64,000 bases of DNA, taken from Rugamonas brunnea. GTDB lineage: Bacteria > Pseudomonadota > Gammaproteobacteria > Burkholderiales > Burkholderiaceae_D. The stretch is from assembly GCF_014042345.1 (NCBI RefSeq), contig NZ_JACEZT010000006.1, positions 1-64,000 on the forward strand, given 5' to 3'. The notes under the pieces were generated by a model. The model had not been told where the DNA came from. It saw only the letters and a list, made by a program, of their open reading frames with translations, and did not search any database. This document shows, piece after piece, positions 44,922-54,248 of the stretch. Position 1 is the first letter of the stretch, and each line of letters starts with the position of its first letter. The position numbers were made by a program, and so were the translations under genes.

Positions 44922-45529
44922 ACAAGGGCTTCACGCTGATCGAGGTGCTGATCACGCTCACGGTGTTCGCCGTGATGCTGGCGGTCGGCATCCCGGCCAT
45001 GAGCACCTGGGTGCTCAGCAGCAAGGCGCGCGCGGCCAGCGAGTTCTACCAGGAAGGCTTCAGCATGGCGCGCCGCCAGGCCGTGGGCCACAACGCGGCC
45101 AGCCGCATCGTGCTGACCACCAACGCCACCAGCGGCCAGATGGACTGGCAGGTCGATATCTGTTTTCCCCAGCCTGGCCTGCCGTGCAATGACGGCGCGG
45201 GCGGCTGGTCCACTGTCACCACCCCGGCCGACAACGATCCCGAAGGGGCCAACGGCTTCAAGTCCGTGTTCCGCGCGGCCGACAGCCTGCCATCGACCGA
45301 GGTGCTGACGCCGACCTATGCGCCCGAGGGCGCTTCAAAAATCTATTACACGGCGCTGGGCTGGGTCGACACCAGCTATGCGCTCAACCTGACGCGCCTG
45401 CGGCTCGATCCCGGTCCGCGTTACGTGAAGGCGGTGCCCACGGTGGCGGTGGCCGTCACGCTGGCCGGCATGGCCAGCAAGTGCGATCCGACCGTGGCCG
45501 ACGGCGATTCCCGGGGGTGCCCACCATGA
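44909..45529 (+). CDS. fimT: Minor pilin, FimT/GspH family
   Basis: A 206-residue prepilin with leader MFQLNKG and mature start FTLIEVLITLTVFAVMLAVG, followed by a GspH/FimT-type globular domain (SSKARAASEFYQEGFSMARR). FimT-type minor pilins help prime the pilus and can bind DNA during uptake. The start overlaps the pilE-like stop (13 nt) and the stop overlaps pilV (ATGA). Confidence 0.88.
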   Translation: MFQLNKGFTLIEVLITLTVFAVMLAVGIPAMSTWVLSSKARAASEFYQEGFSMARRQAVGHNAASRIVLTTNATSGQMDWQVDICFPQPGLPCNDGAGGWSTVTTPADNDPEGANGFKSVFRAADSLPSTEVLTPTYAPEGASKIYYTALGWVDTSYALNLTRLRLDPGPRYVKAVPTVAVAVTLAGMASKCDPTVADGDSRGCPP

Positions 45530-45948
45530 ACACGATTGCGTTGCGCCGCCAGGGCGGCGTGGCCCTGCTGGAAGTGATGCTGGCCGTGCTGCTGCTGGGC
45601 ATAGGCTTGCTGGGCACCATAGGCTTGCAGGCGCGCGCCTATTCGGCCCTGTCCGACGCCAGCATGCGGGCCGAGGCCACCATGGCCACGGAAAAACTGC
45701 TGGGCGTGATGAACGCCGACCTGGTCAACGTGGCTGCCGGCAATTACGTGTTCGACGGTTCGGCCGCGCCCAGCACGGCGCTGGCGCCATGGGTGGAGGA
45801 AACCCAGCGCTATATTCCGGGCGCCATCATCACGGTGGCCGTGGCGGGCCAGGACCGGCGCTACCAGGTCGACATCGCCATCCGCTGGACGCGCAAGAAT
45901 GGCGGCGATGAAAACGTGCACCGCGTTACCTCCTACATCGGTTTCTGA
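45526..45948 (+). CDS. pilV: Minor pilin PilV
   Basis: A 140-residue prepilin with leader ending RRQGG and hydrophobic stretch VALLEVMLAVLLLGIGLLGT, the PilV pattern. It couples to fimT (4-nt overlap) and is followed by pilW. PilV joins the minor-pilin tip complex that initiates assembly. Confidence 0.9.
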   Translation: MNTIALRRQGGVALLEVMLAVLLLGIGLLGTIGLQARAYSALSDASMRAEATMATEKLLGVMNADLVNVAAGNYVFDGSAAPSTALAPWVEETQRYIPGAIITVAVAGQDRRYQVDIAIRWTRKNGGDENVHRVTSYIGF

Positions 45949-45949
45949 C

Positions 45950-47137
45950 ATGACGACTGCTCTTTTCCCGCGCCGGCGCGGCGGCTTTTCGCTGGTTGAA
46001 CTGATGGTCAGCGTGGTGGTCGGCATGCTGGCGCTGCTGTTCGCCACGCGCCTGATCACCAACGCCGAGGTCAACCGCAACGCCTCGCTGGGCGGCTCCG
46101 ACGCCATGCAGAACGGCATGCTGGCCCTGTTCTCGATGCAGAACGACGCGGCCCAGGCCGGCTGGGGCCTGAACGATCCGCTGGTGGCCGGCTGCGACAC
46201 GGTGTTCACCGACGCCAATGGCTACACGCTGGCGCCGGCGCCGCGCAACGGCGTCGACATCACGCCGATGTCGGCCGTGATCATCGAGGATGGCGGCGCC
46301 AATCCCGATCGCATCAGCTTCTACACGGGCAGCTCGCCGGCGGCCGTCGGTTCCGTCAAGAACACCCAGCAGTACACGGGCGGCAGCAGCATCCGCACCA
46401 CCTCGCGCCCGCCGTACAACTTCAATCCGGGCGACGTGCTGCTGGTGGCGCCGGAACCGGCCGGCGCCGACCGCTGCGCGCTGGCGCAGGTGGCGTCCAT
46501 CCTGCCCGCGCCGAACGATGACACGATCGATTTCTCGCCGGGCGGCGCCTACCGCTTCAACACGGCGGCCGGGCTGGGCGCCACTTTCCAGCCCAGCCAG
46601 GCCCGCATCTACAACCTGGGACCGGGCAGCCGGCTGGCCTTCCACAGCTGGTCGGTCAACAACGGCATCCTGCTGCTACGCGCCACCGACCTGGCCGGCG
46701 CCTCGCAGCAGCCGGTGTCGGTGATCGACAACGTGGTGTCCATCAAGGCCCAGTACGGCTTCGACACGCGCGTGCTGCCAAGCTACGATCCGGCGCCGGA
46801 CAAGGATGGCATCCAGGTCGGGCAGTGGAGCAGCACCATGATCAACGCCGACGGTGACGCCGACACGGGCGGCGCCGGCGACTTCCAGCGCATCGCGGCC
46901 GTGCGCCTGGCCGTGGTGGCGCGCAGCAAGAGCGCGGAGAAGCCGGACAGCCACGGCCGCTGCTCGGCCACCACGGCCCAGCCGCAGGTGTTCACCAGCG
47001 CCGCCCCGGCCGGGGTGACGGCGGTGCCCGTCACCGTCAACGTGGCCGTCGCCGGCGACCCCATCGACTGGAAGTGCTACCGCTACCGGGTGTTCGAAAC
47101 CATCGTATCGCTGCGTAACGCGGAATGGAGGCCCTGA
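45950..47137 (+). CDS. pilW: Minor pilin PilW
   Basis: A 395-residue prepilin, long for the pilin family as PilW usually is. The leader ends RRRGG and the mature protein begins FSLVELMVSVVVGMLALLFA. The C-terminal region contains the PilW pattern VDNVVSIKAQYGFDTR and VRLAVVARS. The stop TGA shares one base with the pilX ATG. Confidence 0.92.
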   Translation: MTTALFPRRRGGFSLVELMVSVVVGMLALLFATRLITNAEVNRNASLGGSDAMQNGMLALFSMQNDAAQAGWGLNDPLVAGCDTVFTDANGYTLAPAPRNGVDITPMSAVIIEDGGANPDRISFYTGSSPAAVGSVKNTQQYTGGSSIRTTSRPPYNFNPGDVLLVAPEPAGADRCALAQVASILPAPNDDTIDFSPGGAYRFNTAAGLGATFQPSQARIYNLGPGSRLAFHSWSVNNGILLLRATDLAGASQQPVSVIDNVVSIKAQYGFDTRVLPSYDPAPDKDGIQVGQWSSTMINADGDADTGGAGDFQRIAAVRLAVVARSKSAEKPDSHGRCSATTAQPQVFTSAAPAGVTAVPVTVNVAVAGDPIDWKCYRYRVFETIVSLRNAEWRP

Positions 47138-47739
47138 TGTCATTGCCACACACGATGCCGCGCGCGTGCCGCCAGGCCGGCGTCGCCTTGCCGGTCATGC
47201 TGATCATGCTGACCGTGATGCTGATCGGCAGCATCTACCTGCTCAAGTCGAGCACCTCGACCACGCTCACGACGGCCAACCTGGCCTATGATTCCTCGCT
47301 CAGCAAGGCGGCCGACCTGGGCGTGCACACGGCCTTCGCCTGGCTCAAGGGCTTGCCCAGCAAGGCCGTGCTGACGGCCGACGTGCCAGCCCAAGGTTAT
47401 GTGGCCACCCTGAACGGGGCCTGGACCGTCAGTTCGCCGGCGTTCTGGGCCGGCTCCGTCACCATCGCCGACACGGCCGGCAACCAGGTCGAATACGTGA
47501 TCCACCGCATGTGCGACTTTGCCGGTGCGTACAACGACGTGGGGCCGCCCAAGAACAACTGCATGCTCAGCGCGGCCAAGTCGGCCGTCGCCGCGCCCAC
47601 GCCGGTGGGCTCCAGCCTGGCCTCGAACGCGCCCAGCTACCAGGGACAGCCGCAACTGCACTATGTGGTCACGGCCCGCATTGCCGGCCCGCGCGGCGGC
47701 AATGTGGTGACCCAGGCCGTTGTGATGATGGGGCCGTAA
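47137..47739 (+). CDS. pilX: Minor pilin assembly protein PilX
   Basis: A 200-residue prepilin-like protein with a leader ending RQAG and hydrophobic start VALPVMLIMLTVMLIGSIYL, lacking the usual Glu5, as in PilX proteins. The GGAGG at 47127-47131 precedes the ATG. It is followed by pilY1 26 nt later. Confidence 0.88.
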   Translation: MSLPHTMPRACRQAGVALPVMLIMLTVMLIGSIYLLKSSTSTTLTTANLAYDSSLSKAADLGVHTAFAWLKGLPSKAVLTADVPAQGYVATLNGAWTVSSPAFWAGSVTIADTAGNQVEYVIHRMCDFAGAYNDVGPPKNNCMLSAAKSAVAAPTPVGSSLASNAPSYQGQPQLHYVVTARIAGPRGGNVVTQAVVMMGP

Positions 47740-47765
47740 GGCTGCTTTTTCAGATAGGAACGCTC

Positions 47766-50700
47766 ATGAACTCCCTGCCCAATCTCATCCGCGCCACGCT
47801 GGGCGCCTGCCTGCTGGCGCCGCTCATGGCATGGGCCGGCCAGACCCAGATCGCCCAGGTGCCTTTGCTTAACATCACCGGCACGGGGACGGTCAAACCC
47901 AATCTGATGCTGCTGTTCGATAATTCGGGCTCGATGGACCAGTCCTACACGCCCGACTACGTGAACGACAACCTGTGCCGCTCGCGCTCCACGCTGGCGC
48001 AGGGCGTGACGGCCTGCAACGTCGGCCATCCGCCGTTCATGAGCCCGGACTTCAACAAGCAGTACTACAACCCGGCCATCCGCTACCAGCCGCCGATCCG
48101 CTCCGACGGCAGTTATTACCCGGAACAGACCTCGGCCAACACCAGCAGCTGGACCGTGGTCAGTGGCGACGGCTTCAATGCCCACAAGACCGACTTGTAC
48201 GGCAACAGCTCGACGGCCATCAACCTGGTCAGCGGTTTTCCCGACCTGAAGTGGTGCGACCCCAGCAACAGCAGCTCGTGCCACACCAACACGGCCACCT
48301 ACACCTACCCGGACAGCACCTTCACCAGCCCCGTCGCCATCAGCACCGGGCCGTACTACTACACCATCGGCGTGGCCCAGTACTGCTCCGACGCCACCAT
48401 GACCAGTTGCGTGTCGACTTCGGCGGGGGCGGCCGCGCCGGCCGGCTATCCGATCCCGGCCAAGGTGCGCTGGTGTAACAACACCTTGCTCACCAATTGC
48501 CAGGCCAAGCGCGTGGGCAGCTACATTTATCCCAGCTATTCGACGGGCAGCGGCGCCGTGGCCGCCTACGGCACCATCGCCATCGGCGCCTCGGCCTCCT
48601 CGTCCTCGCTCACCATCTCGTCGGTGACCATCCCCGACCCCACCACGGCGCGCACCATCACCAGCGGCACCGTCACGGCCAGCACCGGCACCAACACCGC
48701 CATCAAGCAGCAGAACATGGCCGCCGCGCTGGCGGCCAGCATCATCGCCAGGACCGGCCTGACCAACCAGTACTATGCCTGCGTCAAAACAGCCAACAGC
48801 GGCCAGCCGTCCGTGCCCACTTGTTCCAGCGCCTTCGGCATCAACCTGACGGCCGACAACGTGGTGGCCGTGGTGCCCGTCATCTGCAGCGGCAGCAAGT
48901 CGCTGAGCAACTGCGTGACGATCACCGACAATTCGCGCGCCGGCTGGGGCATCACCGTCACCGCGCCGTCCGTCACGCCGACCCCGGCCACTACGGGCGT
49001 GCCGCCCACGGCCCTGCTGGCCGTATCGGGGACCACGGCCAACAGCGGCAGCCCCACCGTCTCCAGCGTCAAGCTGGGTACGGCCACCGTGATCAGCAAC
49101 GTGGCCATCGGCCGCAGCGCCCCGGCTACCACCATCGTGTCCACGCTGGCGACGGCCATCGGCGCGACCGGCACCTACCGCGCCTACCCGGGCGGCAACG
49201 CCATCACGTCGATCTGCGCGGCGGCCTCGCCCAGCACCTTGTGCCTGCTCGACACCTCGGCCACCACCAACGGCGCCACGCCCTCGGCCTCGGGCCTGAG
49301 CAACGTGACCTTCACCGGCACGGCCGCCACCAGCGCGCCCGATGCCATCCCCACCACCACGGCCGCCTTGTCGACCGGCTCGGGCGCGCCCAGCACCTTC
49401 ACGCGCGTCAACCTGGTGCTGGGCCAGACCTATCCCAAGGGCACCGACCGGGTTGATTGCGTGGCCTCGCCCGGCGTCTGCACCTACAACGAGGAGATGA
49501 CCAACTTCGCCAACTGGTACGTGTATTACAAGACCCGTTTGCAGATGATGAAGACCTCGGTCGGCATCGCGTTTTCCGCCATTACCTCCAACTACAAGGT
49601 CGGCTACGTCAAGCTGTCCAACGCGGGCGCCGGCGCGGCCATCGACATGGTGCCGGCCGACTTCACGGGTTCGTCGCGCGCCACCTGGTACACCACGCTG
49701 TACAACACCACCACCTCCGGCTCGACCCCGATCCGCACGGCGATGGACAATGTGGGCCGCATGTTCGCCAACCTCAGCCCGTACAACTATGCGGCCGGTT
49801 CGGAAGTGGTGCAGTACCCGTGCCAGCAGAATTTCATGATCCTGACCACGGACGGCTACTGGAACGGCAGTTCCACCAACAACGTCGTCAACAACGACAA
49901 CGTCGAGAACGCGAGCCGCTTCTGCACCTACGCGCGCGGCTGCGTGGACGCGCGCGCCCAGTCGCAGCCCTCGATCTCGGACGTGTCGCTGCACTGGTAT
50001 AACGGCGGGTCGGACACCAGCACCGTGTCGCTGCGCCCGCCGCTGGAGCCGGACATGAGCAAGCCCGGCTCGGTGCCGGCCGGCCCCGGCGAGAACACCC
50101 ACCTGCACATGAACACCTACACGCTGGGCCTGGGCGTGGATGGCGTGATGACCTACGAGCCAAACTACGATACGGCGCCCAAGGCCGGCGGCGACTTCTA
50201 CAACCTGATCACGCGCGTGTCGTCGGGCTGCCAGTGGAACGGCGGCGGCGCCTACGTGTGGCCCGACCCGGACGTGACCAACACCGCCAGCACCGTGCAG
50301 GAGCGGGTGGACGACCTGTGGCACGCGGCCATCAATGGCCACGGCAAGTACTTCAGCGCGTCCCAGCCCAAGGAAGTGGTGCAGGGCCTGAGCGCGGCGC
50401 TGGCCAACATGCAGATCCGCCTCGGCGCGGCGGCCGCCGCGGCCACCTCCACGCCCAACATCTCGCTGCAGGACAACGACATCTTCTCCGACACCTTCAC
50501 CACCGTGAAATGGTATGGCGAACTGTCGGACAAGAAGATCGATCCCACCACCGGCGACGTGGGCTCCGCCTACAGCTGGATCAGCTCCGACACGGTGGGC
50601 CAGAAGGTGGCCGCCAGCACGGACACGCGCCGCATCCTGATGCTGGACCAGTCCAACACGGCCCTCACGGACTTCTACTACAGCAATATGTCGGGCACCC

Positions 50701-52376
50701 AGACGGCCTGGTTCGACAACAAGTGCGCGGCCCTGTCGCAGTGCACGCTGCTGTCGGCCGCCGACAAGGCCATCGTCAACGCCGGCGACAACCTGATCGG
50801 CTGGCTGCGCGGGCGCCAGCAGTACGCCGACAATACCCACTTCCGGGCCTACACGATGACCACCAACACGCCGGCCGGCGCCACCGGCCCCGTGCCCATC
50901 GTGCTGGGCGACATCGCCTCGTCCAAGCCGGCCTACCTGCGCGACCCGCGCAAGAACTATCCGGACTCCACCTACGCCCAGTTCAAGCAGGACCATGCGG
51001 GCCGTCCCGGCACCGTGTTCACGGCCGCCAACGACGGCATGCTGCACGCGTTCGATGCGGCCAGCGGCAACGAGGTGTGGGCCTATGTGCCGCGCATCAC
51101 CCAGCACAAGCTGTACGCGCTGGCCAGCACCACCTACGGCACCAACCACCAGTTCAGCACGGACGGCTCGCCCGAGCTGGCCGACGTCAAGCTGGGCACC
51201 AACTGGGCCTCGGTGCTGGTGGCGGGCCTGAACGGGGGCGGGCGCGGCTACTATGCGCTCGACGTGACCGATCCGGCCAACCCGCAAGCGCTGTGGGAAC
51301 TGTGCGCCGATTCGACCGTGTGCGCCCACAGCGATCCCGATATCGGCCTGTCCTTCGGCAACCCGCAATTTGGGGTATGGGGTGGCAAGTGGGTGGTGTT
51401 CCTCACTTCCGGCTACAACAATGTGCCTGGCGTCGATGGCGTGGCCGGCGGCAGTGGCCTCGGCTATCTGTTCATCGTCGACGTCAAGACCGGGGCCATC
51501 CTGAAGAAGATCTCCACCGGTTCGGGCGACACCACCACGCCGTCGGGCCTGGCCAAGATCACCTCGATCAGCACCGATCCCAATATCGACCCCAATACCA
51601 CCTACATCTACGGTGGCGACAACCAGGGCCAGATGTGGCGCTTCGACCTGACCAGCCCGAGCGGCGCCGTGACGGTGCTGAAGATGGGCGACGCCGGCAC
51701 CACCCAGCCCATCACCACCCGGCCCGACGTGACCCTGTGCGAGGTGCAGAACACCACCACCACGGGCGGCGTGACCACCACGACCACCAGTGCCCAGCGC
51801 GTGGTGCTGTATGGCACGGGGCGCCTGCTGGACCTGCCCGATATCAGCGATACGGACACCCAGAGCCTGTACCTGCTCAAGGACAGCGGTAGCACCGTCA
51901 CCAACATCCGCGGCGCCACCATGGTGCAGCAGACCCTGAGCGTGGCCGGGTCGAGCAGCAACACCCACACCTACGCCATCACCAGCAACCCGGTCGACCT
52001 GACCCAGAAGGATGGCTGGTTCTTCGACTGGAACCTGAATCCCGGCGAGCGCATGAACCTGGACCCGCAGATCGTCAGCGGGGTGGCCAACGTGGTGACC
52101 AACATCCCGTCGTCCTCGTCCTCGTGCCAGGTGGGCGGCTCCAGCAATGCCTACCAGGTCGACGTCTGCACCGGCAACGCCATTCCCGGTAGTCCGGCCG
52201 GCGCCACGTTGTCGAACACTTCGGCGGCGGTGGGCTTCATCATCATCCGCCTGCCGGCTGGTGGGCTGAAGATGATCTCCACCATGGCCACCGGCGAAAC
52301 CAAGACCACCTCGCTGCAGGAATTGAAGTCGGCCGAGGCGCACCGGGTGGGCTGGCGCCGGGTGAAGGGCGAGTGA
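47766..52376 (+). CDS. pilY1: Type IV pilus tip adhesin PilY1
   Basis: A 1,536-residue exported protein, longer than P. aeruginosa PilY1 (about 1,160). A signal peptide ends near LMAWA. A von Willebrand A-type domain begins with the MIDAS motif LLFDNSGSMDQS near residue 50 and is interrupted by a long Ser/Thr/Ala-rich region before it resumes near residue 655 (STPIRTAMDNVGRMFANL). The C-terminal half is a beta-propeller (VFTAANDGMLHAFDAASGNE, YYALDVTDPANPQALWEL) with Ca-binding Asp loops. Residues about 280-520 contain two related blocks, each with a CX8C pair. It ends the pilin operon and acts as tip adhesin and mechanosensor. Confidence 0.93.
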   Translation: MNSLPNLIRATLGACLLAPLMAWAGQTQIAQVPLLNITGTGTVKPNLMLLFDNSGSMDQSYTPDYVNDNLCRSRSTLAQGVTACNVGHPPFMSPDFNKQYYNPAIRYQPPIRSDGSYYPEQTSANTSSWTVVSGDGFNAHKTDLYGNSSTAINLVSGFPDLKWCDPSNSSSCHTNTATYTYPDSTFTSPVAISTGPYYYTIGVAQYCSDATMTSCVSTSAGAAAPAGYPIPAKVRWCNNTLLTNCQAKRVGSYIYPSYSTGSGAVAAYGTIAIGASASSSSLTISSVTIPDPTTARTITSGTVTASTGTNTAIKQQNMAAALAASIIARTGLTNQYYACVKTANSGQPSVPTCSSAFGINLTADNVVAVVPVICSGSKSLSNCVTITDNSRAGWGITVTAPSVTPTPATTGVPPTALLAVSGTTANSGSPTVSSVKLGTATVISNVAIGRSAPATTIVSTLATAIGATGTYRAYPGGNAITSICAAASPSTLCLLDTSATTNGATPSASGLSNVTFTGTAATSAPDAIPTTTAALSTGSGAPSTFTRVNLVLGQTYPKGTDRVDCVASPGVCTYNEEMTNFANWYVYYKTRLQMMKTSVGIAFSAITSNYKVGYVKLSNAGAGAAIDMVPADFTGSSRATWYTTLYNTTTSGSTPIRTAMDNVGRMFANLSPYNYAAGSEVVQYPCQQNFMILTTDGYWNGSSTNNVVNNDNVENASRFCTYARGCVDARAQSQPSISDVSLHWYNGGSDTSTVSLRPPLEPDMSKPGSVPAGPGENTHLHMNTYTLGLGVDGVMTYEPNYDTAPKAGGDFYNLITRVSSGCQWNGGGAYVWPDPDVTNTASTVQERVDDLWHAAINGHGKYFSASQPKEVVQGLSAALANMQIRLGAAAAAATSTPNISLQDNDIFSDTFTTVKWYGELSDKKIDPTTGDVGSAYSWISSDTVGQKVAASTDTRRILMLDQSNTALTDFYYSNMSGTQTAWFDNKCAALSQCTLLSAADKAIVNAGDNLIGWLRGRQQYADNTHFRAYTMTTNTPAGATGPVPIVLGDIASSKPAYLRDPRKNYPDSTYAQFKQDHAGRPGTVFTAANDGMLHAFDAASGNEVWAYVPRITQHKLYALASTTYGTNHQFSTDGSPELADVKLGTNWASVLVAGLNGGGRGYYALDVTDPANPQALWELCADSTVCAHSDPDIGLSFGNPQFGVWGGKWVVFLTSGYNNVPGVDGVAGGSGLGYLFIVDVKTGAILKKISTGSGDTTTPSGLAKITSISTDPNIDPNTTYIYGGDNQGQMWRFDLTSPSGAVTVLKMGDAGTTQPITTRPDVTLCEVQNTTTTGGVTTTTTSAQRVVLYGTGRLLDLPDISDTDTQSLYLLKDSGSTVTNIRGATMVQQTLSVAGSSSNTHTYAITSNPVDLTQKDGWFFDWNLNPGERMNLDPQIVSGVANVVTNIPSSSSSCQVGGSSNAYQVDVCTGNAIPGSPAGATLSNTSAAVGFIIIRLPAGGLKMISTMATGETKTTSLQELKSAEAHRVGWRRVKGE

Positions 52377-52497
52377 GGGGCAGCTGGGAGGCAGATAAGG
52401 GGCGGGCGGGGCGGTGCAGGCCGGCCCGCGCCCGCAAACAATTCACACGAACGGGCCGACTGCCGGTAAAATCGTGGGTTTTTTGCGGGGCCATATC

Positions 52498-54177
52498 ATG
52501 GTCACCAATATGGCAAACGATACCGAAAACACAACACCTGACCAGATCGACGACGCAACTCCCTCAACCAGCGCCAAAACCCCGGCCCTGATCGCGCGCG
52601 AAGTGCAGCGTCGCCGCACCTTCGGCATCATCTCCCACCCCGACGCCGGCAAGACCACGCTGACCGAAAAGCTGCTGCTGTTCTCGGGTGCGATCCAGAT
52701 GGCCGGCACCGTCAAGGCCCGCAAGAGCGGCCGCCACGCCACCTCGGACTGGATGGAGATCGAGAAGCAGCGCGGCATTTCCGTGGCCTCCTCGGTGATG
52801 CAGTTCGAATTCCGCGACCACGTCATCAACCTGCTCGACACCCCCGGCCACCAGGACTTCTCGGAAGACACCTACCGCGTACTGACGGCCGTGGACTCGG
52901 CGCTGATGGTGATCGACGCGGCCAAGGGTGTGGAAGCGCAGACCATCAAGCTGCTCGACGTGTGCCGCATGCGCAACACGCCGATCGTCACCTTCATGAA
53001 TAAGATGGACCGCGAGACGCGCGATCCGCTGGAACTGCTGGACGAGCTGGAATCGGTGCTCAAGATCCAGTGCGCGCCCGTGACCTGGCCGATCGGCATG
53101 GGCAAGAACTTCCGCGGCGTGTACCACCTGCTCAAGGACGAGATCATGCTGTTCAAGGCCGGCGAGGAAAAGGCCGACGGCGCGTTCGAGATCATCAAGG
53201 GCATCGACAATCCGCGCCTGCAGGAGATGTTCCCGCTGGAGATGGACCAGTTGCGCATGGAAGTGGAGCTGGTGCACGGCGCCTCGCACCCGTTCGACCT
53301 GGAGGAATTCCTGTCGGGCGTGCAGACGCCGGTGTTCTTCGGTTCGGCCATCAACAACTTCGGCGTGCGCGAGATCCTGTCGGCGCTGGTGGATTGGGCG
53401 CCCGCACCGCGTCCGCGCGACGCCACGGTGCGCGAGGTGGACCCGGTCGAACAGCCGTTCACCGGCTTCGTGTTCAAGATCCAGGCCAATATGGACCCGG
53501 CCCACCGCGACCGCATCGCCTTCCTGCGCGTGTGCTCGGGACGCTTCGAGCGCGGCATGAAGGTCAAGCATCTGCGGCTGGGGCGCGAGATCAAGGTCTC
53601 GTCCGTGGTCACCTTCATGGCATCGTCGCGCGAGCAGGTGGAGGAGGCCTATGCCGGCGACATCATCGGCCTGCCCAACCACGGCAACATGCAGATCGGC
53701 GACAGCTTCTCGGAAGGCGAGATGCTGACCTTCACCGGCATCCCGTACTTCGCGCCGGACTTCTTCCGTTCGGTACGCATCCGCAACCCGCTCAAGATCA
53801 AGCAGCTGCACAAGGGCTTGCAGCAGCTGGGCGAGGAGGGCGCGGTGCAGGTGTTCAAGCCGGTGCAGGGCGGTGAACTGGTGCTGGGCGCGGTCGGCGT
53901 GCTGCAGTTCGAAGTGGTGGCCAGCCGCTTGATGAACGAATATGGCGTCGACGCCGTGTTCGAAGGCACCAGCATCAGCAGCGCGCGCTGGGTGTCGAGC
54001 GACGACAAGAAGGCGCTGGCCGACTTCGAAGCGGCGCTCGGCCACAACGTGGCCTACGACGCGGCTGGCAACATGGCCTACCTGGCCACGTCGTCGGTCA
54101 ACCTGCGCCTGACGGAAGAGCGCTGGCCCAAGCTGAAGTTCCACGCCACGCGCGAGCACTCGGCCAAGCTGGCCTGA
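52498..54177 (+). CDS. prfC: Peptide chain release factor 3
   Basis: RF3 is the GTPase that recycles RF1/RF2 after peptide release. The product is 559 residues; E. coli RF3 is 529. GTP-binding motifs are intact: [16 protein letters not shown] (P loop), [23 protein letters not shown] and MNKMDR. The C-terminal domains ([38 protein letters not shown]) match RF3 rather than EF-G. The N-terminal 35 residues before the conserved [20 protein letters not shown] start are extra. An ATG at 52510 is an alternative start. Confidence 0.95.
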   Translation: MVTNMANDTENTTPDQIDDATPSTSAKTPALIAREVQRRRTFGIISHPDAGKTTLTEKLLLFSGAIQMAGTVKARKSGRHATSDWMEIEKQRGISVASSVMQFEFRDHVINLLDTPGHQDFSEDTYRVLTAVDSALMVIDAAKGVEAQTIKLLDVCRMRNTPIVTFMNKMDRETRDPLELLDELESVLKIQCAPVTWPIGMGKNFRGVYHLLKDEIMLFKAGEEKADGAFEIIKGIDNPRLQEMFPLEMDQLRMEVELVHGASHPFDLEEFLSGVQTPVFFGSAINNFGVREILSALVDWAPAPRPRDATVREVDPVEQPFTGFVFKIQANMDPAHRDRIAFLRVCSGRFERGMKVKHLRLGREIKVSSVVTFMASSREQVEEAYAGDIIGLPNHGNMQIGDSFSEGEMLTFTGIPYFAPDFFRSVRIRNPLKIKQLHKGLQQLGEEGAVQVFKPVQGGELVLGAVGVLQFEVVASRLMNEYGVDAVFEGTSISSARWVSSDDKKALADFEAALGHNVAYDAAGNMAYLATSSVNLRLTEERWPKLKFHATREHSAKLA

Positions 54178-54201
54178 CCCGGCGGCGCAAATACGGCGGC
54201 A

Positions 54202-54234
54202 AAAAAAAATCGGGGTGCGTCCCCGATTTTTTTT
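54202..54234. terminator. Bidirectional terminator between prfC and the GGDEF-EAL gene
   Basis: AAAATCGGGG-TGCG-TCCCCGATTTT with T runs at both ends (A run 54202-54209, T run 54227-54234) lies between the two convergent stop codons. Confidence 0.92.
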
Positions 54235-54248
54235 GCCCCGCATGTCGC

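Noticed and set aside
47661..52343. Long antisense frame opposite pilY1
   Set aside because: Its composition is that of a mirrored codon frame (Gly, Arg, Ala, Val, His) and PilY1 motifs on the plus strand are unambiguous.
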